Shown: one piece after another, positions 10,801-17,365 of the stretch | Layout of the letters: each line of letters starts with the position of its first letter | How positions within the stretch are numbered: position 1 is the stretch's first letter | DNA from: Xanthocytophaga flava | GTDB taxonomy: Bacteria > Bacteroidota > Bacteroidia > Cytophagales > 172606-1 | Assembly: GCF_030068545.1 (NCBI RefSeq) | Contig: NZ_JASJOR010000003.1 | Location: forward strand, 248,001 to 312,000 | Direction: 5' to 3' | DNA length: 64,000 nucleotides | Position numbers and translations under genes: made by a program | Notes under the pieces: model-generated | What the model was told of the DNA's origin: nothing | The model's database searches: none | What the model saw: the letters and a program-made list of their open reading frames with translations, nothing else

Positions 10801-10947
10801 GCCATTACAACTCTGGAGAATCTGCAGGCTACTGGTAAGATGATTGGAATCATTTCACATGTGGAAGCCCTGAAAGAAAGAATCACTACACAAGTGCAGG
10901 TAGTACGTCAGCCGGGAGGAAATAGCCTGATACGAATTGTAGGATAA
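7843..10947 (+). CDS. sbcC: SbcC (Rad50-type) SMC-like ATPase
   Basis: The ATPase and coiled-coil subunit of SbcCD. The 1034-residue protein has the expected split architecture: Walker A GRTGAGKTS at residues 37-45, a QGDF loop near residue 160, two long coiled-coil arms, a zinc hook C-P-L-C at 528-531 at the midpoint, then the ABC signature LSGGETF and Walker B LFIDEGFGTLD at about 970. Both coiled coils are rich in Glu, Lys and Gln, as usual. It begins at ATG 7843. No disruption is seen. It pairs with sbcD directly upstream. Confidence 0.95.
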   Translation: MKILSIRLKNINSLRGEHYIPFHESPIADSGLFAIVGRTGAGKTSILDAITLALYGYAPRFGIDKAEKIMSYHTTDCFAEVEFETKEKRYRSKWSLWRSRNKLDGDLQPPKMELTDLETDQIMESKLTDVRERVTALTGLDYQRFLRSVMLAQGDFAAFLKAKESDKGELLEKITGTDLYTRLSQKAYQRKKSEVEKLKDWERKLDTTSLLTEIQQDEIRNKLEMLTKQKGTLSEELKLLESQRQWLARIQELTAQRNHIQQQISTLELEKTNLKQEFRKLELHQKAVSYRTPLAEIQVLQSTIYNIEKDIRELYSVLPVEETATLEAEQALANIRQYISELNAEQEVSLPRLEKAILLEKDIENFQLRFNEIQQDLTEQKKKVQSMKPVQDFIGISNDRKEIESQSKKIAAAIQERIQTLRELLKQQDKESLTNTEIQLGETLEVWNEQLSRSKYYLEEFQLLEQLRHQFRQLKETSEQSEKEIETLQIQESSAKERVADLRKIYELELKIQNYEKARILLKPGEACPLCGSVHHPFVENGYTQQVNKAQQDLEFQQTIHDEMVRKIQSMKELLSQNKGNMLLLAEQGKKDKEKLDRIRLEYQKAADFLENKIDIQDLDSIQRMIKNVADTRISLRSQLQIYDQLQSEVTYLEEKYKLNQLWLRLIDDTEQLERLKTERRRLIGDKDPQQEKKQLVQKMKVAEDKKQTVEYQYNEKVNSYKVKTRQLEDREKMLEHEVKLVSQKEERLLKNLVKESFDSIEALREVLLDEETEAILLKKKDQIDTLLNQLHGAWKQTEKTLEGLTNEVLTDQDYTQIQTQITASQIALEQVITEHTLLLQALDNHTKTALRNKDVETAILNQKKELERWSALDSLIGSAGGAEFNTFAQGLTLAQLVQLANRYLDQLNPRYQIRRIPKTDLELEIIDRDQADNIRPVKTLSGGETFLVSLALALGLSDIAGRKTRIESLFIDEGFGTLDPQALDVAITTLENLQATGKMIGIISHVEALKERITTQVQVVRQPGGNSLIRIVG

Positions 10948-11495
10948 AATGTTTACTTTTTACTTAAAAAATCATCAATATATATGGGATAGATTTGAAG
11001 TGACTTTTTGTCTTACTTTTTAGTAAAAAATATTGCCTGGCTGTATAACTTTTTGCATTAATATATCGTTAAGGTTAATAAGTGAGTAGATGTAACTTTT
11101 TCTGCTTTTAAAAAGTGAAATGAGAATATATGGCACGTGTTTTGCCTCACAAAAGCAAGGTGAAAGAGGATTTGTGAATAGTTTGAGAAAAAAAATCTTT
11201 TTTAGTTGATGTAAGGAAAGTTAGTGAAAAAGATATATCTTTACTTAACTCCTAGCCCTGGCAGAGATAATAAACTAAATTGTAACAGAATACCTCAGTT
11301 TGATTGAGCTGGAATCTTGATTAAATGTCAAGTAAGAAAATGACCAAATTTAGAGAAGTAAATAGTATATCTATAATTATTATACAAAAGGTTGGAATTA
11401 CGGCTGGTGATACAAATCTATAGATATTAAAATGTGGTAATTTCCTCCTACCTTTGGTACAAAGATTGTAAATATATTACTAACCGGCTGATCAG
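10948..11495. other. Intergenic region with possible sigma-54 promoter
   Basis: About 550 AT-rich bases after sbcC. No gene is supported. The one clear signal is a GG-N10-GC sigma-54 type element at 11131-11145; the 350 bases between it and the next start codon would be an unusually long leader or a separate small RNA. Confidence 0.5.
11131..11145 (+). promoter_or_regulatory. Candidate sigma-54 (-24/-12) promoter
   Basis: The sequence TGGCACGTGTTTTGC has the invariant GG and GC dinucleotides exactly 10 bases apart and matches the TGGCAC-N5-TTGC consensus fully. Initiation would fall near 11157. No enhancer-binding regulator gene is adjacent, and a chance match in AT-rich DNA cannot be excluded. 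Confidence 0.5.
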
Positions 11496-11795
11496 ATGCA
11501 TAACACTTATTTAGAAACCGGCAACACAATCACAAAATCGACCATGGAAACAATTGCAGAGCAATCTATTCTGTTTTTCAATGGATTAACAGAAAATGTA
11601 GTCGCTGAAAATGAAAAACAGTTAATGATTCTAAAAGAAATACAACTTTTAGAACAAAAAATTGAAGAAGTAACTAATATACTTTGTAAGGCAACTTTAT
11701 CTTATATGGTTCGCTTTCAGCTAAAAGATGACTTGGAATACTATAATGAAATGATTGAGAGAAAGCGACAGCAACTACACTCCCAGTCAATCTGA
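11496..11795 (+). CDS. Small coiled-coil protein, unknown function
   Basis: A 99-residue soluble protein. From residue 17 it is almost entirely helical with heptad-like spacing (ENEKQLMILKEIQLLEQKIEE, then DLEYYNEMIERKRQQL). A second in-frame ATG at 11544 (METIAEQ) would remove the Thr/Asn-rich first 16 residues and may be the real start. No family was recognised. It is followed at once by a strong terminator, so it is a single-gene unit. The only recognisable promoter upstream is the sigma-54 type element at 11131. Confidence 0.6.
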   Translation: MHNTYLETGNTITKSTMETIAEQSILFFNGLTENVVAENEKQLMILKEIQLLEQKIEEVTNILCKATLSYMVRFQLKDDLEYYNEMIERKRQQLHSQSI

Positions 11796-11827
11796 TAATC
11801 TATTGGATGTATATATTTACCGAATGT

Positions 11828-11855
11828 AAAAAGCCCTTTTAAGGGCTTTTTTTTT
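11828..11855 (+). terminator. Intrinsic terminator
   Basis: A perfect 11-bp stem (11828-11838 / 11841-11851) around a TT loop, with a run of nine T at 11847-11855. It ends the small coiled-coil gene. Confidence 0.92.
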
Positions 11856-12005
11856 GAGTATATATTTCCACAAACGGGTATTTTATTCGGCAGTTCTATG
11901 TATAGTACAAATAATAAAAAACTCTATGTTTTAACTATTTTAAAAATTATAAAAATTTTACATGCTTTTTATGTTTAATTTATTCTTGAAAAAATAAAAT
12001 TTTTA

Positions 12006-12013
12006 TATATTTG
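12006..12013 (+). promoter_or_regulatory. Bacteroidota-type -7 element (TAnnTTTG)
   Basis: TATATTTG fits the -7 consensus of primary-sigma promoters in this phylum. A TTG that could act as -33 lies at 11986-11988, 17 bases upstream, a little closer than the usual 19-20. It places transcription start near 12020, just before the TTG start codon of the next gene, and so supports that start. Confidence 0.45.
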
Positions 12014-12038
12014 GTGGAAAGCCCAACCACTTCTATCG

Positions 12039-12593
12039 TTGAAAAAAGTAGTATCCATATTTTTATTATGTCTACTTCTGTATTATACAGTAGGGTATCA
12101 TTTATTTTTACACTTTCGTCAGCAGAAAATACGTTCAGAGTTAAGAACTATTCTTCTTACCAATCATCAACCTGAAAAAGATTGGTTAATAGTTCCTGTT
12201 CCTATTACAGTATATCATCAGATTGATCGTGATTTTGAACATGTGGAAGGAGAGTTTGTATATAAAGGGAAGGTATATGAAAAAGCAATGCAGCGTATTA
12301 AAAATGATACATTGTTTTTGTATTGCGTGAATAATAAACAACAGGAGCAAGTCAAAAAAGAGCTGTCTGATTATTTGATGAAATATGTAATTGACTCAAA
12401 ACAGAGTGCAAAAAAGCATTCTCATGAGTTGACTAAAGTGTTTGAGAAAAGTTATTACCTGTTAGCTGAAATAACTTCTTTTAAATATCTGTCTGTAAGG
12501 CAGATGCTGAATTTTTCATCCTTCATTAATTTGTTCGTTTCGTCTGTAGCAGTCAAAATACAAACACCCCCACCTCGTTATCACTCTATTTGA
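12039..12593 (+). CDS. Membrane-anchored small protein of unknown function, TTG start
   Basis: A 184-residue protein whose first residues form a signal anchor (MKKVVSIFLLCLLLYYTVGYHLFLHF, shown here as its overall character: positive start, then a hydrophobic stretch to about residue 24). The rest is a soluble, Lys-rich domain ending in a Pro-rich tail (TPPPRYHS). The start codon must be TTG at 12039, since no earlier ATG/GTG in frame gives this typical N-terminus and the first internal Met is about 80 residues in; the -7 element at 12006 agrees. Similar anchored proteins with PPP tails occur next to outer-membrane transport genes in Bacteroidota. It precedes a barrel gene by about 170 bp. 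Function is not known. Confidence 0.6.
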   Translation: MKKVVSIFLLCLLLYYTVGYHLFLHFRQQKIRSELRTILLTNHQPEKDWLIVPVPITVYHQIDRDFEHVEGEFVYKGKVYEKAMQRIKNDTLFLYCVNNKQQEQVKKELSDYLMKYVIDSKQSAKKHSHELTKVFEKSYYLLAEITSFKYLSVRQMLNFSSFINLFVSSVAVKIQTPPPRYHSI

Positions 12594-12686
12594 TTTAAGG
12601 CAATTCCTTATTGTTTCTCTGATTGCTGTAACGCCTTTTATTACATAGAAAAGGTAAAGGAATGTCTTTGTCTTACCTGATAAAAC

Positions 12687-12710
12687 ACTGATATACTATA
12701 CAATATCAGT
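12687..12710. promoter_or_regulatory. Inverted repeat, possible operator
   Basis: A perfect 8-bp inverted repeat (ACTGATAT / ATATCAGT) with an 8-base spacer, about 55 bases before the start of the outer-membrane barrel gene. It may be an operator; the MarR regulator encoded downstream is a candidate ligand, but this is inference. Confidence 0.35.
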
Positions 12711-12765
12711 AGAAGTGTCCTATATACTTACAAATTTTTCAATTACATCTTACCACTTTATATTT

Positions 12766-13890
12766 ATGAACCGTATTCTACTCACTATTGGTGTATCCTA
12801 TATATTTTTTATACTAACCAATCTGAATGTTTTTGGACAAGGATGTGTAGCTGTCAGACATATGAGTTGTTCTGCGCCAGCTATGTCATCCTCAGATTTA
12901 TTTAAGCAAAGTCAATACAGTAAGTGGCAGGTTTCTATGGGATATAGATATTTGCATTCTTTCAGACACTTCAAGGGCACTGAAGAGCAAAAAGAGCGGA
13001 TTGCTAATGGTACTGAAGTAATAAATGATTCCCATTCTTTTGATATTGGCTTGAATTATCAATTTACAAACCGATTATCTTTTGCCGTAAATCTACCTGT
13101 TATTATAAACGATAGATCTTCCTTGTATGAGCATTATGGTAATAGTGTAACAGACAATCCTTCACAGGCTCGGTTTCATACCAAATCAAATGGGATTGGA
13201 GACATGAGATTATCTGTAAATTACTGGGTACTAAATCCTGATAAACATACAAAGAACAATATACTGTTTGGAGTAGGAGTGAAATTGCCTACAGGTAATT
13301 CAAATGTTAAAGATGATTTTCACAAGTTAACAAAAGCAGGACAGGATAGTATAGTAAATAAGGCTGTTGATCAATCTATTCAGTTGGGTGATGGAGGAGT
13401 TGCGTTGAATCTTGAAGTGCAAGGGTTTTCACAATTAGCATCAAAAACTACACTTTACTATAATGGTTTTTATATGTTTAATTTCCGTGAAACAAATAAA
13501 ACCCTGAACCGTGGGACTCTTATTGGAGTAGATCCTATTATTGCTTATCACTCAGTGGCAGATCAGTATGCTGCACGTATGGGAATTAATCAAGCTTTTT
13601 CTTTCCTCGAAGGATTCTCTTTAATGTTAGGCGGTAGGGTAGAAGGAGTTCCTGCTCATGATGTTATTGGTGGAAGTAAGGGATTCCGTCGTCCTGGATA
13701 TATTGTTTCGGGAGAGCCTGGTATAGCCTATATGAACAGTAAATATTCATTAACATGTACTGTTCCTGTAGCTCTTGCCCGTAATAGAATTAAAAGCTAT
13801 TATGATTTACAAGATCCTACCGGACAACGTCATGGTGATGCGGCTTTTGCAGATTATTTCATCTCAGTTAATGTAACAAGACGTTTCTAA
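12766..13890 (+). CDS. Outer-membrane beta-barrel, phenol-degradation MetA/transporter-like
   Basis: A 374-residue exported protein. The ATG at 12766 is chosen because it opens a clean Sec signal peptide (NRILLTIGVSYIFFILT, cleavage near VFGQ); a GTG 51 bases earlier would add an unlikely hydrophobic leader. The mature protein begins with a Cys pair (GCVAVRHMSC) and then consists of alternating strands with phrases typical of the PF13557-like 'transporter' barrels: YRYLHSFRHFKG, NLPVIINDR, GIGDMRLSVNYWVL, GVGVKLPTGNSNV, ending VNVTRRF. Such barrels are thought to pass small hydrophobic or metal-linked substrates; the substrate here is unknown. It lies upstream of a MarR regulator gene on the same strand, with a terminator between. 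Confidence 0.72.
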   Translation: MNRILLTIGVSYIFFILTNLNVFGQGCVAVRHMSCSAPAMSSSDLFKQSQYSKWQVSMGYRYLHSFRHFKGTEEQKERIANGTEVINDSHSFDIGLNYQFTNRLSFAVNLPVIINDRSSLYEHYGNSVTDNPSQARFHTKSNGIGDMRLSVNYWVLNPDKHTKNNILFGVGVKLPTGNSNVKDDFHKLTKAGQDSIVNKAVDQSIQLGDGGVALNLEVQGFSQLASKTTLYYNGFYMFNFRETNKTLNRGTLIGVDPIIAYHSVADQYAARMGINQAFSFLEGFSLMLGGRVEGVPAHDVIGGSKGFRRPGYIVSGEPGIAYMNSKYSLTCTVPVALARNRIKSYYDLQDPTGQRHGDAAFADYFISVNVTRRF

Positions 13891-13911
13891 ATTAGATTGT
13901 GTTCATGTAAG

Positions 13912-13960
13912 ATCAGGAATTATCTTCCAGCTTATGGAGGGTAATTCCTGATTTCTTTTA
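13912..13960 (+). terminator. Intrinsic terminator after the barrel gene
   Basis: A perfect 11-bp stem (13912-13922 / 13942-13952) with a 19-base loop that can itself pair (CCA/TGG), followed by a T-rich stretch. Confidence 0.75.
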
Positions 13961-13969
13961 TACTATGTG

Positions 13970-14003
13970 TTGCAACATTAAATGTATATACATATATTTG
14001 TAT
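13970..14003 (+). promoter_or_regulatory. Promoter with overlapping palindromic operator for the MarR gene
   Basis: A TTG (13970-13972), 20 bases, and TATATTTG (13993-14000) form a good Bacteroidota -33/-7 promoter 21 bases from the marR start. A perfect 12-bp palindrome ATGTATATACAT (13982-13993) abuts the -7 box, and ATACA/TGTAT arms (13988-14003) span it. MarR proteins bind such sites and usually repress themselves, so autoregulation is likely. Confidence 0.6.
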
Positions 14004-14021
14004 GAGAAAATTTAATAATTT

Positions 14022-14471
14022 ATGGAATTGGAGAAAGAAATTCAACAACCTCGTTTTCAAAATCAATTTCAGAAACTCATACTAAATATAGTATTCACTG
14101 CGAATTGGTTGGATTTGAGGCAGATACAGCTTTTAAAGCCTTATGATGTATCCCCTCAGCAATATAATATTTTACGAATTTTAAGAGGGCAACACCCCAA
14201 GGCGGCTACAGTATCGTTATTGACAGAGCGTATGTTGGATAAGAGTTCCAATGCTTCGCGTTTGGTTGAAAAGCTAAGAGTAAAAAAACTGCTGGAACGG
14301 GAAGAGTGTCCAGAAGATCGTCGTGCTGTCAATGTTAAGATTACTGATAAGGGACTGGAATTACTGAAAAAGCTGGATCCCCTTATTGGCGAAGTAGAAA
14401 AATCAATGCATATGATTACAGAAGATGAGGCTAAAGCTTTTAATGATTTCCTGGATCAGTTAAGAGACTAA
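14022..14471 (+). CDS. MarR-family transcriptional regulator
   Basis: A 149-residue winged-helix protein. Helix-turn-helix residues lie at about 60-90 (AATVSLLTERMLDKSSNASRL in outline), and the wing carries the family's D-R signature in ECPEDRRAVNVKITDKG at about 97-113. The N- and C-terminal helices form the dimerisation interface. Its promoter overlaps palindromes that suggest negative autoregulation. No cysteine pair typical of oxidant-sensing OhrR proteins dominates the N-terminus, so the ligand cannot be named. Likely targets are itself, the preceding outer-membrane gene or the nuclease gene that follows. Confidence 0.9.
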   Translation: MELEKEIQQPRFQNQFQKLILNIVFTANWLDLRQIQLLKPYDVSPQQYNILRILRGQHPKAATVSLLTERMLDKSSNASRLVEKLRVKKLLEREECPEDRRAVNVKITDKGLELLKKLDPLIGEVEKSMHMITEDEAKAFNDFLDQLRD

Positions 14472-14605
14472 ATACTGGATACGATGGGCAGGTAATTTGG
14501 GTAAGACTTTAAATCTATACTTTAGGATGTATGAAATCAAAACAGACAGTTCTGGTTTTAATGGTTGTATTATTTATTTTGCAGCCTGAACTGTAGTTTT
14601 GATAT

Positions 14606-15544
14606 ATGGCAAAATCAAATACCTCCAATGCATTGTTTTGGGCTATCATTCTGGTAGGCATTTTTGTATTAATTGGTAATTGGAAAGACTTTTTCGGAAA
14701 GGGTACTTTCGGAGGTGTTTCTTTTCCTAAGGAAGAGAAAAAGTCTACCTCAAAAAGAGGCTCTAAAGATAAGAATACGCCATCGGAAGAGGAAGAAGAT
14801 GACAATGAGGTTGCTGAGCCTGCCACCGGAGCTGACTTTGAGAAACGTGCTGATTTTGTGTACCCTACAGGGCAAAAGGTAGAGGTTATAAAACATTCTG
14901 CTTATGCATTGGGATACTCAGAAAAGTATGAACAACCTGCATGGGTTTCCTATCGTCTTACAAGTAGTATGGTAACGGGCAATAACAAACGGGAAGATAA
15001 TTTCAGACCTGATCCGGATGTTTCTACTGGGTCAGCTGTTCCTGAGGATTATCGTGGGTCTGGATATGATAGAGGGCACTTAGCCCCTGTGGCTGATTTC
15101 CGTGCTTCGGCAAAATGGATGGATGAGACATTTTTTATGAGTAATATGAGCCCTCAGTTGCATGAGTTCAATGCCGGTATATGGGAGAAGCTTGAATCAA
15201 AAGCAAGAGGATGGGCCAGACATAATAAAGTTATTTATATTACTTCTGGCCCTATTTTGAAAAGTGGATTGCCTACAATCGGGCGTTATAATAAAGTGGC
15301 CATACCTGAGTATTACTACAAGGTAATATATGACATTCGTGAACCAGAGGTCAAAGCCATCGGTTTTATGTTTCGGAATGAAGGGACTAAAAAACCTCTT
15401 CAGAGTTTTGCTATGTCTGTGGATGAGGTAGAACGCCGAACAGGTCTTGACTTCTTCCCTCAATTGCCTGACGAATTAGAAAAAAAGCTGGAAGGTTCAT
15501 TTAATGCAAGCCAATGGTTTGATAAATCTAAAAAGGACAGATAA
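14606..15544 (+). CDS. Membrane-anchored DNA/RNA non-specific endonuclease
   Basis: This 312-residue protein has one N-terminal hydrophobic helix (about residues 9-24), an acidic/Lys linker (40-75), and then an NUC-type beta-beta-alpha-metal nuclease domain to about residue 300. The active-site motif DRGHLAP is at 155-161 with catalytic H158. The downstream FFMSNMSPQ...FN..IW segment supplies the metal-binding Asn (N189 by alignment to Serratia nuclease). It should sit in the inner membrane facing the periplasm, or be released outside, and degrade DNA and RNA for nutrients or defence. No cognate inhibitor gene is adjacent. It begins at ATG 14606. The last codons form part of a long hairpin shared with the convergent gene. 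Confidence 0.9.
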   Translation: MAKSNTSNALFWAIILVGIFVLIGNWKDFFGKGTFGGVSFPKEEKKSTSKRGSKDKNTPSEEEEDDNEVAEPATGADFEKRADFVYPTGQKVEVIKHSAYALGYSEKYEQPAWVSYRLTSSMVTGNNKREDNFRPDPDVSTGSAVPEDYRGSGYDRGHLAPVADFRASAKWMDETFFMSNMSPQLHEFNAGIWEKLESKARGWARHNKVIYITSGPILKSGLPTIGRYNKVAIPEYYYKVIYDIREPEVKAIGFMFRNEGTKKPLQSFAMSVDEVERRTGLDFFPQLPDELEKKLEGSFNASQWFDKSKKDR

Positions 15545-15581
15545 AGTCTGACCAGACTTTATCTGTCCTTTTTAGATTTAT
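15522..15581. terminator. Perfect 29-bp bidirectional hairpin over two stop codons
   Basis: Bases 15522-15550 and 15553-15581 are perfect reverse complements with a two-base spacer. The stop codons of the nuclease (15542-15544) and of the convergent DUF2911 gene (15578-15580) both lie inside the stem. Poly-A and poly-T tracts inside the arms allow termination both ways. Confidence 0.85.
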
Positions 15582-16105
15582 TGAGGCTTAATTGGTACTA
15601 CTATATCTGTCCGATCCCAGATGAGATGTATATCTGCTCCAGTTGATTGTGGTTTAATCGTGATGGTGAAGTTTTCTGTAGCGCTAGGCAGTGTAGCTGC
15701 AGGCACAGATACTCGTAAGATATCCTGTTTCTCATCATAATTGGTTCCCCATTGACCTGTTTCCTTATTAAAGATAATTGTCCATTGATTTGGATCAGGA
15801 ATTGTCCATAAAGTATAATTACCCGATGCAAGTGGTTTTCCTGCCACAACAACATCTGGCTCAAATGTTATGGTTGTCGCTTCATTGGCACCTGTTCTCC
15901 ATACCTTCCCATAAGGAACTAGTCCTCCAAAAATCTCTCTTCCTTTCTTTTGTGGTTGGGAGTAGCTTACCTTAATTTCCAAATCATCTGTTTTAAAAGT
16001 TGTTGTGGTTTGTGGACTATGTGACTTAGTCCAGGTTTTAAATCCCCAGAAAGCAACTCCCAGCACCAGTATAATAATTCCAAGTAGTATAAAAAGTTTC
16101 TTCAT
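15578..16105 (-). CDS. DUF2911 domain protein, membrane-anchored
   Basis: A 175-residue protein with an N-terminal transmembrane or signal-anchor segment (about residues 4-22) followed by a DUF2911 beta-sandwich. Family landmarks are VSYSQPQKKGREIFGG, PYGKVWRTGANEATTITF, ASGNYTLWTIP and WTIIFNKETGQWG. DUF2911 proteins are common exported proteins of Bacteroidota and have no known activity. It begins at ATG 16105 and ends inside the shared hairpin. It is about 50 bp downstream of the TIM-barrel gene on the same strand and may be co-transcribed with it. Confidence 0.9.
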   Translation of the reverse strand: MKKLFILLGIIILVLGVAFWGFKTWTKSHSPQTTTTFKTDDLEIKVSYSQPQKKGREIFGGLVPYGKVWRTGANEATTITFEPDVVVAGKPLASGNYTLWTIPDPNQWTIIFNKETGQWGTNYDEKQDILRVSVPAATLPSATENFTITIKPQSTGADIHLIWDRTDIVVPIKPQ

Positions 16106-16151
16106 GTTGAGTTATAGATTAAACGATGAATAGTTTGTCAGAGATAATTGA

Positions 16152-16832
16152 TTAGTAATCCTCACCACGACGATATCTTTCCATAATAGGTTTAAATAGT
16201 TCACCAGTGGTAGGTGGAGTGTAGGATATAGCATTAGCTCCATACTTGATTACCTCTACAATATTTTCGGGTTGTTTGCCACTCGTTGCAAGGATCGAAA
16301 TATCTTTGCTGATACTTCTGATTTTTTTGACAATATCAACCGTTTTGGCAGCGCCTGAAACGTTAAAAATATCCACTCCTGCTCTTAGTCTGGCTTCAAA
16401 ATCTTCATCTTCAGAAACAACAGTAATCACAATTGGTATTTCCAGTGTTTTTTTTAGCTTTTTGATTAAACTATTGGGGGTAGGTTTATTAAGTACAACT
16501 CCCATGGCTCCCTGAAATTCTGCATCCAAAGCTATTTCAACTGCACGTTCTCCTGTTGTAAGACCGCCTCCTACACCACAAAAAATAGGTTTGTCTGCAG
16601 CGAGTATGAGTGCATGTGTAATGATGGGTTGAGGAGTAAACGGATAGACAGAAATAACCGCATCTGCATTGCAATTACGGATAATTGCAACATCTGTAGA
16701 AAAGACAAAAGATCGCAAAAGCTTTCCGAAAATACGTATTCCTGTACATTGTTCTATTTCTTCTGGCAATCGGATTACATTTTTCCGGAGAAAGCCGTTG
16801 TATTCGGGCACTTCCTGTTTTTTGGATTTCAC
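16152..16832 (-). CDS. TIM-barrel 'hydrolase'-family protein, unknown substrate
   Basis: A 226-residue soluble alpha/beta-barrel protein. Conserved pieces include ADAVISVYPFTPQPIITHAL, GVGGGLTTGERAV, EFQGAMGVVLN, PIVITVVSEDEDFEARL, NVSGAAKT and a C-terminal phosphate-binding-type stretch ATSGKQ...GANAISYTPP. These resemble small TIM-barrel proteins of Clostridia and Bacteroidota annotated only as 'hydrolase'; the fold resembles phosphate-binding barrels, but no reaction is known. The start is GTG at 16832; no in-frame ATG lies nearby upstream. Confidence 0.72.
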   Translation of the reverse strand: MKSKKQEVPEYNGFLRKNVIRLPEEIEQCTGIRIFGKLLRSFVFSTDVAIIRNCNADAVISVYPFTPQPIITHALILAADKPIFCGVGGGLTTGERAVEIALDAEFQGAMGVVLNKPTPNSLIKKLKKTLEIPIVITVVSEDEDFEARLRAGVDIFNVSGAAKTVDIVKKIRSISKDISILATSGKQPENIVEVIKYGANAISYTPPTTGELFKPIMERYRRGEDY

Positions 16833-17365
16833 AAGTTGTAAAAAAAGGTTTGTATTGATGAAGGTTAATTCTTCAATAAGAATACTATACTCTAGTTTTA
16901 GAGGTAGTCAAGATGCTTATATATAACTAACTTTTTACATTTTTATTCAAATATAGTTCAATATAGAGATAACTTTTGCTCTACTGCTTTATGGTATAAA
17001 GACAAAGTTAGTTGTTTCTGGTTTATTCTAATGATTTTATGACTCACCAGACTGCCTTCATTTTTGTTTTAATAAATTATTTTATTTTCTATTCTATTTA
17101 TCCCCATTTGTACAGAAAAATTATGAGCCAGGTCACATTGTCACTTTTCAAGATGAGATATGTTTATACCAAACAGTAGAGAAAAAACGGAAACATAACT
17201 AATATTGAAGATCTAAGGTAGTAAGGCACCATAAATTTATCTCTTGCCGAACTATAGAATAAAGTAAAGGGAAAAAATAAAAAGTACCATTTGAGCTTCT
17301 TATTGTATATGAAAGTTTAAAATAAATCCCTTTTTTGCAGCGATTTACTATCTCTGGAATTTACT
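16833..17365. other. AT-rich divergent intergenic region
   Basis: About 530 bases between divergent genes. A TAnnTTTG-like -7 box (TATATTTG on the minus strand, 16948-16955) could serve the TIM-barrel gene, but no matching -33 element was seen. No gene or repeat was found. Confidence 0.4.

Noticed and set aside
14606..15544. Polymorphic toxin/immunity pair around the non-specific nuclease
   Set aside because: There is no toxin-delivery domain at its N-terminus, and the neighbours (MarR, DUF2911) do not resemble immunity proteins.
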